Below, in pieces: positions 44,764 through 53,265 of a DNA stretch of 64,000 bases; the first letter of the stretch is position 1, and every line of letters begins with the position of its first letter. The notes beneath the pieces are model-generated. The model had not been told where the DNA came from, made no database searches, and saw only the letters and a list, made by a program, of their open reading frames with translations. The DNA is from an uncultured Parabacteroides sp. (GTDB lineage: Bacteria; Bacteroidota; Bacteroidia; Bacteroidales; Tannerellaceae), in the NCBI GenBank assembly GCA_900541965.1, contig UQLN01000021.1:4455-68454 (forward strand), read 5' to 3'. Position numbers and translations under genes: made by a program.

Positions 44764-45684
44764 TTACTCGTCAACTGATAAGTTTAGCACTTCGCTGATA
44801 ATAGCCTGACGGGCAAACAGTCCGTTGCGGGCTTGCTGGATATAATAAGCTTTTGGATTATCATCCACATCGTAAGCAATTTCGTTCACGCGAGGCAGCG
44901 GGTGCAGGATACGCAGGTTTTCGCGGCTGTTTTTCAGCATGTCGTTTTTAAGAATATACACATTCTTTACCCGTTCGTATTCTTCCAGGTCGGTGAAGCG
45001 TTCGCGTTGTACACGAGTCATATACAGAATATCCGTTTGATTGATAATATCTTCGGTAAAATCCGTACACTCGTTGTATTTGATTCCATGCTTGTCGCAG
45101 AAGTTTTTTTGTTCGTCGGGCATGCGCAGTTCTTTAGGCGCTACGAAATTGAAAGTAGGATTAAAGTGAGACATTCCGACAATCAGGGAGTGAACCGTAC
45201 GGCCATATTTCAGGTCGCCTACCATCGTAATAGTGAGATCTGTCAGTTTTCCCTGTGTTTTTTGGATGGAATATAAATCCAGCATAGTCTGCGAAGGATG
45301 CTGATTGGCTCCGTCTCCGGCATTGATGATGGGAACGTCTGTTATTTCCGAAGCATAACGTGCAGCACCTTCAAGATGGTGCCTCATGATGATAAGATCC
45401 ACATAATTGCTGACCATCAGGATTGTATCTTTCAGTGTTTCGCCTTTGGATGAACTGGTGGTCGAAGCATCGGAAAATCCGATTACGCGTCCGCCAAGCC
45501 TGTTGACTGCCGTTTCAAAACTCAGGCGAGTACGTGTGGAAGGTTCGAAGAAGAGAGTCGCAGCCACTTTACCTTCCAGTACTTTCCGGTTGGGATTTTC
45601 CTCAAACTTCCTGGCGTTTTCCAGAATACGAAGAATGTCCTCTTTGGAACATTGATCAATAGAAACTAAACTTTTACTTTTCAT
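44764..45684 (-). CDS. pyrB: Aspartate carbamoyltransferase catalytic chain
   Basis: 306 residues catalysing carbamoyl phosphate plus aspartate to carbamoyl aspartate, the first committed pyrimidine step. Carbamoyl phosphate binding motif FFEPSTRTRLSFE near residues 47-59, the mobile SSSKGET loop, DGANQHPSQTMLDL, and the aspartate-binding RVQRERF and HPLPRVNEI segments are all intact. Co-transcribed with pyrI. A minus-strand TACCTTTG box (45726-45733) lies about 42 bases upstream. Confidence 0.97.
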   Translation of the reverse strand: MKSKSLVSIDQCSKEDILRILENARKFEENPNRKVLEGKVAATLFFEPSTRTRLSFETAVNRLGGRVIGFSDASTTSSSKGETLKDTILMVSNYVDLIIMRHHLEGAARYASEITDVPIINAGDGANQHPSQTMLDLYSIQKTQGKLTDLTITMVGDLKYGRTVHSLIVGMSHFNPTFNFVAPKELRMPDEQKNFCDKHGIKYNECTDFTEDIINQTDILYMTRVQRERFTDLEEYERVKNVYILKNDMLKNSRENLRILHPLPRVNEIAYDVDDNPKAYYIQQARNGLFARQAIISEVLNLSVDE

Positions 45685-45725
45685 TGTAATGTGTATATTC
45701 TGTCTATATGTGCGAATTGTATTAA

Positions 45726-45733
45726 CAAAGGTA
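45726..45733 (-). promoter_or_regulatory. -7 box for pyrB operon
   Basis: Minus-strand TACCTTTG matches TAnnTTTG. The -33 element is weak. Confidence 0.5.
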
Positions 45734-45781
45734 CGTAAACTATCTTTATTATAAATAATCTGTATGCGAATATTTCATTTT

Positions 45782-46759
45782 TTAAAAACTCATACGGAAA
45801 ACAGTACGAATATCAGGTTGGGATTCAACCGTCAGAGTTCCTCCGTGCAATTGCATGATACGGTGGGATATACTTAAACCGATACCGCTTCCTCCGGGTT
45901 TTGTGGAAAAGAATGGGGTAAAAATAACAGGTATTTGTTCCGGTAAAATGCCCGGCCCATTATCGGTTATTGTTATTTGGACTTGCCCGGAAGCGGAAAA
46001 GGCTTCTATTAAAATTGTTCCGTCTGTTTGCCCTTTTATCGCTTGCAGGGCATTACGTATCAGGTTAATTAATGCCAGTGTTAATAAATTCTGGTCGGCG
46101 TGAAGTATTAAATCATCCGGGGCTTTAAAATGTATTTTGTTACCCTCCGGCTCTGCATGCAGCAAACGTTCCAGCTTATGGAATAATTGGGTTATACATA
46201 TTTCGGTTCGTTCCGGTTCCGGCAGGTGGGTTAACCTGTGATAGGAATCCAGAAATGAAGAAAGATTTTTGGCTTGGCTATGGATTACGTCCAGCCCTTC
46301 CTGCATTTGTTCGGGGGTATATATGTTGGAGTATTTTAGTAAATCGGCAGATAAGGTACGGATGGGAGTGATAGAGTTACGTATTTCATGTGTCAATACA
46401 CGTAAAATACTTTCATAGTACAGACGTTTTTCTTCTGTTTCGTTCCGGTTTTTACTAAAGAGTTCCACAATCCGGTTCATCTCCGTGCATAAACTTTTTA
46501 AGAACGGATCATCTGTTGTTCCGAGGTATCTCAGACTTGTATCTTCATTGCGGATAGACTCGAAGAATACGGATATTTTACGATTCATCGTATTCATCCA
46601 CCGGATTTGTGATAAAGCGGTTAATACGACAATTATCAGGCATATCAGAGAAAGAAAATAAGACGTGCCCGTCGTTAGTAAGGCAGAGCCGAGAACCGAG
46701 CAGACTACAATCAGAAAGACACTTCCGATAATTTTCAAATATAGTTTACGATTTACCAT
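45782..46759 (-). CDS. NtrB-like membrane histidine kinase
   Basis: 325 residues: two N-terminal membrane helices (about 8-28 and 32-50) with almost no periplasmic loop, a HAMP-like linker, the dimerisation domain VLTHEIRNSITPIRTLSADL (phospho-His), and an ATPase domain (NLIRNALQAI, DNGPGILPEQIPVIFTPFFS, GSGIGLSISHRI). It probably phosphorylates the regulator whose gene ends 11 bases upstream in the same operon. With the divergent FtsX-type permease it forms a module common in Bacteroidales. Confidence 0.92.
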   Translation of the reverse strand: MVNRKLYLKIIGSVFLIVVCSVLGSALLTTGTSYFLSLICLIIVVLTALSQIRWMNTMNRKISVFFESIRNEDTSLRYLGTTDDPFLKSLCTEMNRIVELFSKNRNETEEKRLYYESILRVLTHEIRNSITPIRTLSADLLKYSNIYTPEQMQEGLDVIHSQAKNLSSFLDSYHRLTHLPEPERTEICITQLFHKLERLLHAEPEGNKIHFKAPDDLILHADQNLLTLALINLIRNALQAIKGQTDGTILIEAFSASGQVQITITDNGPGILPEQIPVIFTPFFSTKPGGSGIGLSISHRIMQLHGGTLTVESQPDIRTVFRMSF

Positions 46760-46770
46760 AGTCTTTCGGA

Positions 46771-47535
46771 TTATAAACCATACTTCTTGATTTTATTATA
46801 TAAAGTCTGGCGGCTGATGTCTAATTGCTGGGCAACAAGGGAGAGGTTTCCCTTTTTTTCTTTCATCACTTCTGAAATAAATTGTTTCTCCATCTCTTCC
46901 AGCGTATAATTATGGGAGGAAACAGTATCCGGTTCATCATAAAAATCATCAATGTCAAGCATGTCGGAATCAGCAAATAAAAGGGCTCTTTCTACGGATT
47001 GCTGGAGAAGGGATAAATCGCCTCTTCCTGCCATGTCGGAAAGTTTTCTGAATGCTTCCGGGGTTAATTCCGGGAAAGGTTTGGCATAGGCTGTTGCATA
47101 TTTTTTTAATAAGGCTTTGATGATTTGTTCCGGTATCGTATTTATACCTTTCGGTTTATGTTCCCATACATTTATTACAGTATCTATTAGCTTATCGTTA
47201 TCCCATGGTTTTACGATAAAATCGGATGCTCCTTTTTTCAGGGAGGCAATAGCAAGTTCGATATCTCCAAATGCCGTTATAAGGATAACAGCCGGCGGAT
47301 TTTTATATTCGAGAATACGTTCCAACCAAAAAATGCCTTCCCTGCCATTTTGCTGGCCTGTACCGAAATTCATATCCAGCAAAACAATATCTACGTTGCC
47401 GTTTATGAGTAAGGCAGGAAGTAAAGTGGGGGAAGAAACCGCTATTATTGTTTTAAATTCATGAGCCAGTATGGTTCGCAAACTTTTTAATACGGCTTCA
47501 TTATCGTCTACAATTATTATTTTTCCGTCACGCAT
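46771..47535 (-). CDS. Shortened NtrC-like response regulator lacking the AAA+ core
   Basis: About 254 residues: receiver (IIIVDDNEAVL, phospho-Asp in DIVLLDMNFG, Lys in SDFIVKPWD), then straight to the helical lid remnant (LTPEAFRKLSDMAGRGDLSL) and a Fis-type helix-turn-helix (NLSLVAQQLDISRQTLYNKI). Walker A, GAFTGA and Walker B are absent, so it cannot act as an ordinary sigma-54 activator. I start at 47535 (MRDGKIII), preceded by GGAGAAAG; ATG 47553 would leave almost no leader after the TATATTTG box at 47565-47572. Likely regulates the divergent permease gene. Confidence 0.85.
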   Translation of the reverse strand: MRDGKIIIVDDNEAVLKSLRTILAHEFKTIIAVSSPTLLPALLINGNVDIVLLDMNFGTGQQNGREGIFWLERILEYKNPPAVILITAFGDIELAIASLKKGASDFIVKPWDNDKLIDTVINVWEHKPKGINTIPEQIIKALLKKYATAYAKPFPELTPEAFRKLSDMAGRGDLSLLQQSVERALLFADSDMLDIDDFYDEPDTVSSHNYTLEEMEKQFISEVMKEKKGNLSLVAQQLDISRQTLYNKIKKYGL

Positions 47536-47564
47536 GTTATTTACTTTCTCCATATAAGGATATA

Positions 47565-47572
47565 CAAATATA
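47565..47572 (-). promoter_or_regulatory. -7 box for regulator-kinase operon
   Basis: Minus-strand TATATTTG; predicted start about 47558. Confidence 0.45.
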
Positions 47573-47628
47573 TTTATTTGGCTGGAAAAGGAGGCTATAC
47601 ATTTCTATTCTCTTCCTGAAAAAGACGC

Positions 47629-47649
47629 TTTGTCCAATATTTGGACAAA
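47629..47649. promoter_or_regulatory. Perfect palindromic operator in divergent intergenic region
   Basis: TTTGTCCAA, a 3-base spacer, then TTGGACAAA. A 9+9 perfect dyad midway between the divergent regulator and permease genes, well placed as the binding site of the Fis-type regulator at 46771. Confidence 0.65.
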
Positions 47650-47733
47650 TAATGGGTGAATATTTCTTTTTTGTCCTTTTTGTTTGTGGTATGTTCGGGT
47701 TTGGAATAGTTTTGATGTATAAAAATCAAAAAA

Positions 47734-50109
47734 ATGAGAGCTGTATCTTTGAAACTAATCTTCCGTAGTTGGTGGCGGAATAAAATATTTGCAGTCATTT
47801 CTCTGTTGAGTCTTGCCGTTGGCATTGCCTGTACAAATTTATTGATTGCTTATGTTATTTATGAGTCAGGGATAGAATCCGGAAATCCGAATAAATCACA
47901 TATTGTCTATATGGCGCAGGATTCTCCGATGACCACAGGGCAGAAAGTTTCTTATATAGTCGGTGATATTCCCGTACTCTTGAAGGACCAATATCCTGAA
48001 GTGGAGGATTACTTGCGTATGAATATTGGAAATACACCTTTTATCACTATCGGTGAAAAACATTTCGACCCAATCACAATACTTATGGCTGACCCGTCTT
48101 TCCCCCGCTTTTTCCCCTATGAGGTGTTGGCCGGAGATTTAAACAAGGCATTAACCCAACCGAATGCGATTGCTTTAAATGAGAATTGTGCAAAGATTTT
48201 TTTCGGAAACGAGGATGCCATCGGGAAAATCTTTTCGGCGAAACTCCTCTATGAAAATGAAACAATTACCTATGAGGTTGCAGCTATTATTAAAGACTAT
48301 CCCCAGTCTTTCTTAAAGTTCGATGCGATAACCGGTGCCCCCAAAGACTTTCCAGGTGGCCCTACATTATTGCTGGTAAACGATTTATTCAATATCGATA
48401 CTTTTGCCGGAAAACTTAAGGCCGACAAGGTCCCGACTTTTCAAAATGAAATCGGGCAATATTATTTCTATACGCTTCAAGAAAGTTATTTCCAGGAACA
48501 GGAATATATACAAGAGACTATTCCCTACATCAACCGGAATCAGAAAGACTTGTTGTACGTAGGGTTATTTTCGGCTATTCTTATATTGGTAATTGCTTGT
48601 TTTAATTATGTCAATCTAAGTTTTTCCCGCATTTTTCAGCAGGTAAAGGTGATTTATATCCAGAAAGTGACGGGAGCATCCTCCGGACAAATCCATCGTC
48701 AACTATTTACGGATACATTCCTTACCGTACTCATTGCTTTCTTTTTATCTTTATTGCTTACTCTGGACTTTCTTCCGTTATTTAACCATACCGTATCCGG
48801 GCGTATTTCTATAGCGTTTTTCTTTAGCGGGCAGGTTTTACCGGTTATAGGAGTATTAATCCTCTTGCTATCCGTTATTCCTTCTCTTTATATGAGCCAT
48901 AAAATTACCACTTTATCCCATACTGAGTATAAATCATTTACCACGGGTTCCCAAAAACGTACAATCATTGCCGGACTGTCTATCGCACAGTTTGCCATAT
49001 CCATTAGTTTGGTATTCGCTACCTTAACAGTACGGGAACAATTGAATCTTACTCAAATGAATGGCGAACGTTATCGGAACCTGATAGAAGTTGGCGATTG
49101 GACAGGAAATAATATTCCTTATATACAAACGTTCGCGAAAGAAATCCAACGTTTTCCTTCTATCGAAGAGATGTGTCTGTCAAAAGGTTCGATTATTAAT
49201 TTCGGATTACGGCAAATTATCCTAAAGAACGGGAATGGCAGTGAAAATTATTATTCTCTCGCCCAATTCTGTGGAGATAGCTCATTCTTAAAGATTATGA
49301 AAGTGCATGTATTGCAAGGACTTCCCGAACAAGAAGCATTAAAGCTATATGCCACTCCCGTATATATTAACGAACAATATGTACATCTATTTGTACCCGA
49401 CGGTGAGAATCCTGTAGGCAAACCTGTTTGTCTTTACGATAAGGAATATGAAAAAGAAAACAAGGAGGGAGAACCAATTTCTATTATTGCCGGGGTTGTC
49501 GAAAACCTATATACGGGAACTTTACGGCAGGAAGTTTATCCGAGCTTAACTTATTTGTCGCAAACTCCGCCTTATAGTGCTGTCCATGTCCGGCTTAAAG
49601 AAGGGAATAAAGCAGAGACTTTGGAGCTATTGAAGAAAACCTGGGAAAAAATTAATCCGAATGCACCCTTCGATTATAAAGATATATATGAGGAATTTGT
49701 GGTGGCAAACAGGAAAACATTCGAATTAGCGAAATTACTTACCATGTATTCAATCATTAGCCTTTTATTGACAGCCTTCGGATTATTTGGCATGGCTCTT
49801 TATGCAATCGAACAACGTACGAAAGAAATCGGTATCCGTAAGGTTAACGGAGCTACGACCGGAGAAATTCTACAATTATTGAACCGCCGGTTTGTTGTTT
49901 GGGTAGGGATAGCTTTTGTCGTTTCGGCTCCGGTTACCTGGTATCTATTAAATCGTTGGCTGGAAAATTTTGTATACCGGGTAAGTGTTTCCTTTGGAAT
50001 ATGTTTGTTTTCCGGAGGAATTGTATTGGCGCTGACTCTGCTTACTATAAGTTGGCATAGTTACAGGGCTGCTTCCCATAATCCGGTGGATGCGTTAAGG
50101 AGTGAATAG
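47734..50109 (+). CDS. FtsX/MacB-type ABC transporter permease
   Basis: 791 residues with tandem permease units: helix near 20-45, a long periplasmic MacB-like domain (about 50-280), three helices (about 285-305, 330-350, 375-395), a second helix and periplasmic domain (about 415-670), then helices near 675-700, 725-745 and 760-780 with RTKEIGIRKVNGATTGEILQ, the FtsX signature. No ATP-binding subunit is adjacent. Such large permeases in Bacteroidales often go with a two-component pair as here; probable role in envelope stress or export. Confidence 0.92.
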   Translation: MRAVSLKLIFRSWWRNKIFAVISLLSLAVGIACTNLLIAYVIYESGIESGNPNKSHIVYMAQDSPMTTGQKVSYIVGDIPVLLKDQYPEVEDYLRMNIGNTPFITIGEKHFDPITILMADPSFPRFFPYEVLAGDLNKALTQPNAIALNENCAKIFFGNEDAIGKIFSAKLLYENETITYEVAAIIKDYPQSFLKFDAITGAPKDFPGGPTLLLVNDLFNIDTFAGKLKADKVPTFQNEIGQYYFYTLQESYFQEQEYIQETIPYINRNQKDLLYVGLFSAILILVIACFNYVNLSFSRIFQQVKVIYIQKVTGASSGQIHRQLFTDTFLTVLIAFFLSLLLTLDFLPLFNHTVSGRISIAFFFSGQVLPVIGVLILLLSVIPSLYMSHKITTLSHTEYKSFTTGSQKRTIIAGLSIAQFAISISLVFATLTVREQLNLTQMNGERYRNLIEVGDWTGNNIPYIQTFAKEIQRFPSIEEMCLSKGSIINFGLRQIILKNGNGSENYYSLAQFCGDSSFLKIMKVHVLQGLPEQEALKLYATPVYINEQYVHLFVPDGENPVGKPVCLYDKEYEKENKEGEPISIIAGVVENLYTGTLRQEVYPSLTYLSQTPPYSAVHVRLKEGNKAETLELLKKTWEKINPNAPFDYKDIYEEFVVANRKTFELAKLLTMYSIISLLLTAFGLFGMALYAIEQRTKEIGIRKVNGATTGEILQLLNRRFVVWVGIAFVVSAPVTWYLLNRWLENFVYRVSVSFGICLFSGGIVLALTLLTISWHSYRAASHNPVDALRSE

Positions 50110-50138
50110 GGGTGATATTTTGAAGAGAATAATAGAGT

Positions 50139-51404
50139 TCATTCTTTTTCTATCACTACGCAAAAAGTAACATCATCGATTGCCAGTTTTATTTTCAGAT
50201 GGCTTTTCTGACAAATATTTTGAACGATAGTTAATCCGAGTCCCGTAGCATCTTTGTTTTGGTATGATTTGATAAAACGTCCGAACAGGTCTCCTTTAGG
50301 TAGTTCATTCCCATAAGTGTTGCATATTTTTATGTTATTTTTATTTGTGATAATGGAGAGCTGACCGTTGGGTATATTATAGCGGACGGCATTTGAGAGT
50401 AAATTCATAATTAACCGGTCAGCCAGCATCGGATTTATTCGAGCGTTGAAAGGGGCAATAGATTGATAATTAACTTTTATGTTTCGATTCATAAGAATAT
50501 CTTCATATGATATCAGATATTCTTCAATAGGTTTATTCAGCACAATATCCTTTTCTTCCGCAAACTGATTGTTATTGATTTTAGCAATGAACAAAAGGGC
50601 ATGGTTGAAATGTGACATCCGGCTAACGGCATTTTGCATTCCTTGAATAAGTTCCATACTTTTCGGGTTGTTCATTTCTGTTTGCTGCAATAGTTCAAGT
50701 TTTGCTTTTATAATGGAAAGCGGGGTTTGTAGCTCGTGGGAAGTGTTTTCGGTAAATTCCTTTAGCGAAATGTAATCGTTATGTATTTTACCCATCATTG
50801 TCTGCATTACATCGTTCATTTCATCAAATTCGTCAATACCGCAAGTTGGCAGGGGAGACGGTAACAAGTGGTCCATTTTGTAGCGTTGCAACTGAGATAG
50901 TAATTTATAAAAAGGCGTCCACAATATGCGGGTGTAATAATTGGTCATCAGAAACGAAGCTATAATGAAGAATAATAGCAATAATAGTAGTGAAAGAACC
51001 ACAGCCGACATCAGATCGTCTTCCTCCAATGTCGGCTGGCAGAACATTACATGGTACATTTCTTTACCGGCTTTGACATCGAAGCGCAAAACACGATAAA
51101 CTACTTTCTCTTTTTCATGATTGCTGTAAATCAGAGAATCGTAGATGGGGTATTCCTGCTCTTTACCAAAGTCTACTTTATAAGAATACATACGGCTATG
51201 TTGCATTTCCAATTCCTGAAGGGAAATTATAGTATCCTTTTCAGCAGCATATTCCAGCACATCGAGTTTGTATTCCTGCAATACATCATCCGTAGAACGA
51301 TGGATAGAATAGCGGAATATATAATAATGTGTTATGCAACCCAATATCAATACTACTAAAAGAGTATAGATGGTATATTTCCTGTAAATTCCTGTCAGTT
51401 TCAT
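50139..51404 (-). CDS. Membrane sensor histidine kinase (OmpR-pair partner)
   Basis: 421 residues: helix near 12-30, periplasmic sensor (about 31-140), second helix (about 145-168), dimerisation domain with FTENTSHELQTPLSIIKAKL (phospho-His) and ATPase (MNLLSNAVRYNIPNG, then TGLGLTIVQNICQ). The middle G1 box is shortened (TYGNELPKGDLFGRF in place of DNGxGI). Its start codon overlaps the stop of the response regulator by 4 bases, so the two are coupled. It is organised like RprX/QseC-type kinases. Confidence 0.93.
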   Translation of the reverse strand: MKLTGIYRKYTIYTLLVVLILGCITHYYIFRYSIHRSTDDVLQEYKLDVLEYAAEKDTIISLQELEMQHSRMYSYKVDFGKEQEYPIYDSLIYSNHEKEKVVYRVLRFDVKAGKEMYHVMFCQPTLEEDDLMSAVVLSLLLLLLFFIIASFLMTNYYTRILWTPFYKLLSQLQRYKMDHLLPSPLPTCGIDEFDEMNDVMQTMMGKIHNDYISLKEFTENTSHELQTPLSIIKAKLELLQQTEMNNPKSMELIQGMQNAVSRMSHFNHALLFIAKINNNQFAEEKDIVLNKPIEEYLISYEDILMNRNIKVNYQSIAPFNARINPMLADRLIMNLLSNAVRYNIPNGQLSIITNKNNIKICNTYGNELPKGDLFGRFIKSYQNKDATGLGLTIVQNICQKSHLKIKLAIDDVTFCVVIEKE

Positions 51405-52081
51405 TCGCCGGTAAATGTATAGCCTACTCCGTAGACCGTTTTAATGTAATCATGTGACCCGCAATCCAGCATTTTCTTTCGCAGGTTACGGATATGGGTA
51501 TAAATGAAATCCAACGAGTCTGAAGATAGCCCCATCATATCTCCCCAAAGATGTTCAACAATCATTTCTTTTGTCAAAATGCGCTCTTTATTCATTATAA
51601 GAAAGAGGAGTAAATCATATTCTTTACGCGTTAGCAGTAGTTCTCGTTGCTGGATAAAAACTTTGCGCGAATCCATCTGAATACTGATTTCATGAAATTG
51701 ATATTCATTCGATCCGTTAAAACAACGGCGGCGGATGACGGATTTTATGCGGGCATTTAATTCCGAAAGGCTGAAAGGTTTGGCTAAATAGTCATCGGCG
51801 CCAATATCGAGCCCGTGTATTTTATCGTCTGTGGAGTTACGTGCTGATATAATAATGATACCTGTCGGATTCTTCTGTTTTTTGAGATAATGGATCAGGT
51901 TAAGACCATTGCCGTCGGGTAATGTGATGTCGATAACAACACAATCGTACTCATACAGTTCAAGTTTCTCTTTTCCCTGAGCATAATTATATGCACATTC
52001 TGTATGGTAGCCTTCTGAACTCATATAATAAGCGACCGATTCGGACAGTTCATATTCGTCTTCTATAATTAATATATTCAT
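51401..52081 (-). CDS. OmpR/PhoB-family response regulator
   Basis: 226 residues: receiver (NILIIEDEYEL, phospho-Asp in CVVIDITLPDGNG, Lys in DDYLAKPFS) and a winged-helix DNA-binding domain (LTRKEYDLLLFLIMNKERI, then SLDFIYTHIRNLRKKM and the YIKTVYGVGYTF hairpin). Paired with the kinase at 50139. It is divergent from a PepSY-like lipoprotein gene, the usual neighbour and likely target of this class in Bacteroidales. Confidence 0.95.
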   Translation of the reverse strand: MNILIIEDEYELSESVAYYMSSEGYHTECAYNYAQGKEKLELYEYDCVVIDITLPDGNGLNLIHYLKKQKNPTGIIIISARNSTDDKIHGLDIGADDYLAKPFSLSELNARIKSVIRRRCFNGSNEYQFHEISIQMDSRKVFIQQRELLLTRKEYDLLLFLIMNKERILTKEMIVEHLWGDMMGLSSDSLDFIYTHIRNLRKKMLDCGSHDYIKTVYGVGYTFTGE

Positions 52082-52214
52082 AAGAACAAAAATATGTATT
52101 CAGCATTTATATATCAAGGATAAGCGGCGTTAATTGCAAATATAGTCCAACTTCAGAATTACTTTAGATTTACTTCTTTTCTTTGTGAATTCTAAACTTT
52201 AAAAGTTTGCAAAT

Positions 52215-53165
52215 ATGACAAGAAAAATGAATTTATCAAGAGTGTTGTTTATTATGGCAATAATTCTTTTTGCTGCATGTAGCAAAGATGATGAGCCGAA
52301 GGGTGGTGACGGGGCAGACAATGTGCCACAGGTGGTAAGTGCTGCTTTTGAAAAACAGTTTCCTAATGCAACTAATGTAAAGTGGAAGGAAAGAAACAAA
52401 TACTATGTTGCCAGTTTTGAACTGGGTACAAAAAGCCGTGCAACTGTTTCCGATGCACAGAAAAATGAAGCATGGTATACTCCGGAAGGTAAATGTAATC
52501 TTAGTGAACTGGATTTATCATCTGCAGAATTGGAATCAGATTATGCCAATGTTTTTGTAGCCTGGAAAGCTACTGCTTATTTTGCCGAAGGATATGTAAT
52601 TGATGATATTGATTTATTGCAAAGAACGGAAAATAAGGATGATAAAATTGTGAAAATCGAAATCGAGAAGGGAGAATCCGAACGTAGTCTTTATTTTACA
52701 TTAGAAGGAAAACTGGTAAAAGATGTGATTGGAGAAGACGATAGTGATGATAATGAACCTTGCCCGCAGGAATTGGTGGCATATATAGAAAAAAACTACC
52801 CGGGAGCGGTTCTTGTAGATTTTGAAAAAGACGAAGATAAGAACGGGGTAATTTATGAGGTCGAAATCCTTGTCCGGAAGAATAATCTTGAGATTGAAAA
52901 AGAATTGATTTTCAACAAAGACTATCAATTTGTGGCTGCTGAAATAGAACTCGACGATGAGGTATTGCTACAGCTAATCGATAAAATCCTAACTTCTGAG
53001 CAGAAAGAAAAAATAGTACAGTTGACAGGAGAAAGCGACCCGGAAGAATGGGAAATTGAAATAACGGAAGATAAAGATGGCATCGTTACTGTTTCTGTTG
53101 AAGATAAGAATGGGAATATGGTTGAAATCATGAAAGTGGATGCTGATTTCCAGTTGGTTAATTAA
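52215..53165 (+). CDS. PepSY-like (DUF2874-type) lipoprotein
   Basis: 316 residues with lipobox ILFAAC (Cys about 21), then SKDDEPKGG. Two to three repeats of the PepSY-like fold are visible: VVSAAFEKQFPNATNVKWKE, ELVAYIEKNYPGAVLVDFEK and a degenerate third (DEVLLQLIDKILTSEQKEK). Strongly acidic. Such proteins sit in the periplasm and are thought to modulate or report to adjacent two-component systems; that function is not proven. A shared bidirectional hairpin follows. Confidence 0.85.
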   Translation: MTRKMNLSRVLFIMAIILFAACSKDDEPKGGDGADNVPQVVSAAFEKQFPNATNVKWKERNKYYVASFELGTKSRATVSDAQKNEAWYTPEGKCNLSELDLSSAELESDYANVFVAWKATAYFAEGYVIDDIDLLQRTENKDDKIVKIEIEKGESERSLYFTLEGKLVKDVIGEDDSDDNEPCPQELVAYIEKNYPGAVLVDFEKDEDKNGVIYEVEILVRKNNLEIEKELIFNKDYQFVAAEIELDDEVLLQLIDKILTSEQKEKIVQLTGESDPEEWEIEITEDKDGIVTVSVEDKNGNMVEIMKVDADFQLVN

Positions 53166-53208
53166 AAAGGCAATTTGCCTGGAAGAGGTAGGGGAACTGT
53201 CATAAAAA

Positions 53209-53253
53209 TAACGTGCCAATCAATTCAAGATTTTGGAATCGATTGGCACGTTA
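53209..53253. terminator. Bidirectional terminator hairpin
   Basis: TAACGTGCCAATC (53209-53221) pairs perfectly with 53241-53253, extended by five more pairs past one mismatch. It lies between convergent PepSY-like and alkaline phosphatase genes. Confidence 0.8.
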
Positions 53254-53265
53254 TAACTATTTTAT

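Noticed and set aside
47680..47733. Sigma-54 (-24/-12) promoter before the FtsX-type permease
   Set aside because: TGG and TTTG pieces exist but their spacing is off by one or more bases, and the predicted start would fall almost on the ATG; the adjacent regulator also lacks sigma-54 contact motifs.
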